DNA of 64,000 bases from PALSA-505 sp963702235 (lineage in GTDB: Bacteria; Actinomycetota; Actinomycetes; Streptosporangiales; Streptosporangiaceae), in assembly GCA_963702235.1 (NCBI GenBank), contig CAVPBZ010000013.1, forward strand, positions 186,001-250,000. Reading direction: 5' to 3'. Below the pieces are notes generated by a model, which saw nothing but the letters and a program-made list of their open reading frames with translations, was not told the DNA's origin and did no database searches. Numbering within the stretch: position 1 is the first letter of the stretch; every line of letters begins with the position of its first letter. Position numbers and translations under genes: made by a program. Shown piece by piece: positions 60,630 to 64,000 of the stretch.

Positions 60630-61250
60630 TCACGGGCTGGTGATGGTCTGCCCTGGCGTAATCGCGTAGGTGGCGGAGAACGTCGTGCTGTCGCCGCTGT
60701 TGATCAGGCCGGCGCAGCCGCTGACGTTGTAGACGTGCAGGTTGCCGCCGGTGGTGAGGATCTTCAGCTTGTGGGTGCTGTTGGTGTAGGTGCCGGACAC
60801 CTTGCCGTTGTTCGCGGTGGCGCTCGTGCCGTCCACCTGCGCGCTGCAGGAGGGTCCGGTCAGGGTGGCGTGAATGCCGGTGATCGTCCCGTTCGTCACG
60901 CCTGAGTGGTAAGACACGGCGTTCAGCTTCCACGGGAGATGGCTGGTCTTCACGGTGAAGGTCAGCCCCAGCGGGCCGGTGCAGGTGGTGAACGTCGCCG
61001 ACTTGATGGACGCGATACCGGTGCCTGACAGCCCGCTGCCCGACTTCGCTGTACCCGTCGCCCTCGAGGACTTGCACGTCAGGGTGTTGCCGGTCGAGGT
61101 GTCCTTCAGGGTGGTCGTGCCCGCGGTTCCCGTGATGGCTCCGCCTGGCTTGACCGTCCAGGTCGCTGCGAGGGCCTGCGACGCGCCGAGCCCGATGGTC
61201 GCCGCGGCCGCGGCCGTGGCGAGGAGAACGCTTCCTGAGCGTTTCCACAT
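60630..61250 (-). CDS. Secreted protein, four-copy paralogue family (copy 2)
   Basis: The 206-residue product has a signal peptide (VLLATAAAAATIGLGASQALA) and the family domain: TWTVKPGGAITGTAGTTTLK, STGNTLTCKSS, FTTCTGPLGLTFTVKTSHLP, GIHATLTGPSCSAQVDGTSA, GNLHVYNVSGCAGL and a final PGQTITSP. Six cysteines are spaced as in copies 1 and 3. GGAG lies before the ATG. It is the closest relative of copy 3 by eye. Confidence 0.85.
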   Translation of the reverse strand: MWKRSGSVLLATAAAAATIGLGASQALAATWTVKPGGAITGTAGTTTLKDTSTGNTLTCKSSRATGTAKSGSGLSGTGIASIKSATFTTCTGPLGLTFTVKTSHLPWKLNAVSYHSGVTNGTITGIHATLTGPSCSAQVDGTSATANNGKVSGTYTNSTHKLKILTTGGNLHVYNVSGCAGLINSGDSTTFSATYAITPGQTITSP

Positions 61251-61317
61251 GCAGATCAGCTCCTTTCTCTGATCGATCTAGCTGACGCCTGCTACCCCTG
61301 CGCGCTCACTCGACACA

Positions 61318-61351
61318 CGACCGCCCCGGGTCTGGTGGCCCGGGGCGGTCG
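61318..61351 (-). terminator. Stem-loop terminator after secreted paralogue copy 3
   Basis: A 13-bp perfect stem (61318-61330 with 61339-61351) with an 8-base loop lies 50 bp after the stop of the gene at 61401 and upstream of copy 2. Confidence 0.75.
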
Positions 61352-61400
61352 CATGGCTAGGCGTCATCGATAGTGCCCCGGTGGGGGCCGGTGATCGCGG

Positions 61401-62030
61401 TCAGGGGCTAGTAATGGTCTGGGCAGGGCTAATCGTGTAGCTGCCAGAGAACGTCGAGGCGTCGCCGCTGCCGATGAGGCCGGCGCAGCCGCTGACATTC
61501 CAGATGTGCAGGGTGCCCCCGGTGGTGAGGACCTTCAGCTTGTGGGTGCTGTTGGTGTACGTGACCTTGACCTTGCCGTTGTTTGCGGTACCGCTGGTGG
61601 CGCCGTTGACAACCGCGCTGCAGGAGGGTCCGGTCAGGGTGGCGTGGATGCCGGTGATCGTCCCGGTCGTTACGTGCGAGGTCGCGTTGTAAGACACGGC
61701 GTTCAGGTGCCATGGCAGGTGGCCGGCCGTCACGGTGAAGGTCAGGCCCAGCGGGCCGGTGCAACCGGTGAAGCTGATCCCGGTGACGGAGCCGATGCCG
61801 GTGCCGGCCAGCCCATGGCCGGACTTGAGGGTCGCGGTGGTCGACGAGGACGTGCACGACAGCGTGTTCCCGGTGGTGGTGTCCTTCAGCGTCGTCGTGC
61901 CGGATGCCCCCGTGATAGACCCGCCTGGCGAGACGCTCCACGTCGCGGCGAAGGCCGGCGCGGCGGTCAGGCCGAGCGTCAGGGCAATTGCTCCCCCGGT
62001 CGCGAGAACTGAGGCGATGCGTTTGCGCAT
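61401..62030 (-). CDS. Secreted protein, four-copy paralogue family (copy 3)
   Basis: The 209-residue product has a signal peptide (VLATGGAIALTLGLTAAPAFA) and the family domain (WSVSPGGSITGASGTTTLK, TTGNTLSCTSS, FTGCTGPLGLTFTVTAGHLP, GIHATLTGPSCSAVVNG, LHIWNVSGCAGLI, AQTITSP). The ATG at 62030 has GGGAGGAA upstream. A conserved block 165-205 bp upstream is shared with copy 4. Confidence 0.85.
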   Translation of the reverse strand: MRKRIASVLATGGAIALTLGLTAAPAFAATWSVSPGGSITGASGTTTLKDTTTGNTLSCTSSSTTATLKSGHGLAGTGIGSVTGISFTGCTGPLGLTFTVTAGHLPWHLNAVSYNATSHVTTGTITGIHATLTGPSCSAVVNGATSGTANNGKVKVTYTNSTHKLKVLTTGGTLHIWNVSGCAGLIGSGDASTFSGSYTISPAQTITSP

Positions 62031-62497
62031 GTGCTTGGTTCCTCCCTTAATGACGTACTCGAGTTCGTGAGATCACTGAATTCAGACGGTCGCTCGCTCC
62101 ACTCCCCGGATGGGGAATGGCACGTACGGAATCCTGGTCCGCAGGCCCCAGCGTCTCTGACCGTGGCATATATCCGGTCTCGTCCGGTTCGAGCTACTCG
62201 CGAGTACGTTACTTCGTTGTAACATAACGCGCAAGGGGGTGGCGGCAGGATCTGGCGGAGGTCTGGTAACCCTGCCGGTTCTTGTCATCACCGCAACAAC
62301 CTGCGACCTAGCTCTTGTCAGGACGTGCGCGTTCCCGGCGGCGTGACTGCGGGATAGCCGGCGGCCGCGGCAGGTGACGCAAGCACGAAATGTAACCGAC
62401 CGCATACCTAACGCGAATGTAGCCGCCCGGTACCAGTAACCGCCCGATGCCCGGCGCCGGGCTATGCGGGTCCGGGTGCACGAAGGCGAGGAACGAA
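62031..62497. promoter_or_regulatory. Upstream region of copy 3 with conserved block
   Basis: No gene is seen. On the minus strand, 62194-62235 reads CTTGCG, then GTTAC-N6-GTAACG, then TACTCGCG. The same order with few changes is found at 63333-63371 upstream of copy 4. The remainder shows nothing notable. Confidence 0.5.
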
Positions 62498-62538
62498 AAG
62501 AGCCGGATTGCCGGGACATTTACGGCAATCCGGCTCTT
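62498..62538 (-). terminator. Rho-independent terminator after secreted paralogue copy 4
   Basis: A perfect 16-bp stem (62498-62513 with 62523-62538) with a 9-base loop is followed on the minus strand by a T-containing run (CTTTTCG). It lies 64 bp after the stop codon at 62602. Confidence 0.85.
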
Positions 62539-62601
62539 CCGGTTTGGCTGCGTTAATTAAGCGTCTTCAGCCTGGCTCGGTCAGCAGGTTGATGTCCGCG
62601 C

Positions 62602-63228
62602 TCAGGGGCTGGTGATTGTCTGCGCCGGGCTTACCGCGTAGCTGCCGGTGATCGATCCCGCGTCGCCATTGGCGATGACCCCGAGGCAGCCGTTCACGTT
62701 GTACACGTGCAGGTTGTCGCCCGCGGCAAGGATCTTCAGCTTGTGCGTGCTGTTGGTGTAGGTGATCTTGACCAGGCCGTTGTGCGCGGTGCCGCTGGTC
62801 CCGTCGATGGTGGCACTGCACACGCTGCTCGAGATGGCGAGGTGGATGCCGGTGATCGTCCCGTGCGTCACGCCTGACGTGTAGGACGCGGCATTCAGTT
62901 TCCAGGCCACGGTGCCGCTGGACAGCGACACGGTCTGGCCCAGGACGGTGCAGTTGTTGAACGCGACCGAGGTGACGGTGCCGATGCCCTTGCCGGCCAG
63001 CCCCTTACCCGACTTGAGCGAGCCGGTCATGGTCGAGGTCGAACAGGTGACCGTAGTACCGGACGTCTTGTCCTTGAGCACGGTCGTGCCGGCGCTGCCG
63101 GAGATGGACCCGCCGGGGCTCACCGACCAGGTGACGGCGGTGGCGGCGAAGGATGTCGTGGTGCCGAGGCCGATCGCCAGGGCCGCTGCCCCTGCCGTGA
63201 AGAGAGTTGCACCTACGCGTTTGCGCAT
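62602..63228 (-). CDS. Secreted protein, four-copy paralogue family (copy 4)
   Basis: The 208-residue product has a signal peptide (TLFTAGAAALAIGLGTTTSFA) and the family domain: WSVSPGGSISGSAGTTVLKD, TVTCSTS, SGKGLAGKGIG, FNNCTVLGQTVSLSSGTVAW, GIHLAISSSVCSATIDGTSG, LHVYNVNGCLGVI, AQTITSP. The central PLGLTFTV strand of the other copies is replaced by VLGQTVSL. ATG at 63228 follows GGGAGGA; an upstream frame extension is not needed. Confidence 0.84.
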   Translation of the reverse strand: MRKRVGATLFTAGAAALAIGLGTTTSFAATAVTWSVSPGGSISGSAGTTVLKDKTSGTTVTCSTSTMTGSLKSGKGLAGKGIGTVTSVAFNNCTVLGQTVSLSSGTVAWKLNAASYTSGVTHGTITGIHLAISSSVCSATIDGTSGTAHNGLVKITYTNSTHKLKILAAGDNLHVYNVNGCLGVIANGDAGSITGSYAVSPAQTITSP

Positions 63229-63530
63229 TTGATTTAATTCCTCCCTGATCCGCGTGGTCACCACGGGACCCCAGGCCGCGGCGGCAGATTGGCCGAACCC
63301 AGGTGTAATGGCGGGGGCGTGCTCGTTGCCGACCCGCGAGTACGCTACTTTGCCGTAACTTTCCCCGCAAGGGCCCAAAGGCGGGATTCAGACCGAGTTC
63401 CGCAGACCTGCGCGGTTTGTTCGGCGCTCGTGCAGCGAGCGGCAACCCGCGCCGGATGGCCACCGCCGCGGGACCAGGATCAGCCCGCTCGCGGCGGCGC
63501 TGCGAACCTGCCGCCTGCCCCAGCGGCCCG

Positions 63531-64000
63531 TCAGAGGGGCGGCGGCGTTGTCGTCGGGGTGCCGGTCGGCGGCGTGGTCGCTGGTGTGGTCGGCGGCGAG
63601 CTGGTCGCCTGCTGGGCCACCTGGAGCGTGATCGAGGTACCGGGGGCGACCACCGCTCCCGGCTTCGGGCTCATCCCGACTACCGTGCCCGGCGTCGTGT
63701 TTCCCGTCGCCGGCACGTACTTGACCGTGTAGGTCAGGCCGTCGGCCTGCAGCGCGCCTTGCGCCACCTGCACCTGCTGGCCGATCTCGTTCGGGACCTT
63801 GACGCCGCCGCCGGAGACCACGAGGGTGATCGTGCTGCCCGGTTTCACCGACGAGCCGCCCGGCGGGTTCTCCTTGATAACGGTGCCCGCGGCCGCCGTC
63901 GAGTTCGGGTTGGTCCGCACGGACGGGGTGAGACCCGCAGAGGTCAGGGCGCTCTGCGCCTGGCTGACGTTCTGGCCGACGAGCCTGGGCACGGTGACCT
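63531..64000 (-). CDS. pknB: PASTA-domain Ser/Thr kinase, C-terminal part (5' end outside window)
   Basis: The frame is open to the window edge and ends at 63531. About 156 residues are visible: the end of one PASTA domain, a complete PASTA domain (VPRLVGQNVSQAQSALTSAG, GTVIKENPPGGSSVKPGSTI), another (VKVPNEIGQQVQVAQGALQADGL, GTVVGMSPKPGAVVAPGTSI), and a Thr/Pro-rich tail (SPPTTPATTPPTGTPTTTPP). PASTA repeats sense peptidoglycan fragments in PknB-type kinases. The place, after crgA and sortase, is that of pknB in actinobacteria; the kinase domain itself is not in view. Confidence 0.87.
   Translation of the reverse strand, partial: VTVPRLVGQNVSQAQSALTSAGLTPSVRTNPNSTAAAGTVIKENPPGGSSVKPGSTITLVVSGGGVKVPNEIGQQVQVAQGALQADGLTYTVKYVPATGNTTPGTVVGMSPKPGAVVAPGTSITLQVAQQATSSPPTTPATTPPTGTPTTTPPPL

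Overview
The window is 64 kb of high-GC actinobacterial chromosome. It carries gyrB-gyrA followed by a DUF3566 protein, tRNA-Ile, tRNA-Ala and a DLW-39 peptide. Further on come cyclophilin, DUF5324, rhomboid, CrgA and class E sortase genes, and the 3' end of a PASTA-domain Ser/Thr kinase gene closes the window. This is the near-oriC gene order shared by Streptomyces and Mycobacterium (Rv0005 to Rv0014 in M. tuberculosis), here stretched by insertions. GAF-ANTAR regulators, class III cyclase, Mce/YrbE cluster and DUF6230/DUF6114 proteins suggest a filamentous soil actinomycete of the Streptomyces or Streptosporangium kind; the species cannot be told from this sequence.

Layout. 0-9 kb: gyrase operon, tRNA-Ile(GAT), two overlapping GAF-ANTAR genes, a DUF1707 protein, an ABC-F gene wrecked by an insertion that left a piece of a large serine recombinase, DLW-39, a HAD-like protein lacking its nucleophile, and tRNA-Ala(TGC). 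9-30.4 kb: an integrated element of about 21.3 kb (AICE type) bounded by a 48-bp direct repeat of the tRNA-Ala 3' half. Its core (int, xis, repSA, zinc-ribbon genes, FtsK-like TraSA, DUF932, Spd-like membrane proteins) reads leftward. A regulator-Nudix pair reads rightward, and the right half is defence-like cargo: HARE-HTH/Res/Mod type III restriction genes, a small HNH protein, a DUF3037 plus HipA-like kinase pair, and a GmrSD-type DUF262/DUF1524 protein. Several core genes, including int, xis and repSA, are frameshifted, so the element looks immobilised unless the local sequence is faulty.

30.5-46 kb: a seven-blade YVTN propeller protein, an ECF sigma factor with a frameshifted membrane-propeller partner, a YciI/ECF42 sigma pair whose sigma gene seems to start with CTG, a universal stress protein, an adenylate cyclase, an ATP-dependent DNA ligase, DUF6230/DUF6114 envelope proteins, and the conserved cyclophilin-rhomboid-crgA-sortase block. 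46-57.7 kb: a complete leftward mce operon (MceG ATPase, two YrbE permeases, MceA-F, two Mce-associated proteins). 57.7-63.3 kb: secreted proteins, including a DUF6801 protein, a relative of its C-terminal half, and three members of a four-copy family of small secreted proteins (the fourth is at 34.3 kb). Strong stem-loop terminators separate most of these.

The most interesting material is the decayed AICE with its defence cargo, especially the DUF3037/HipA-like kinase pair; the serine-recombinase scar in the ABC-F gene; the secreted four-paralogue family with a shared upstream block; and a cluster of DnaA-box-like sites between rhomboid and crgA.
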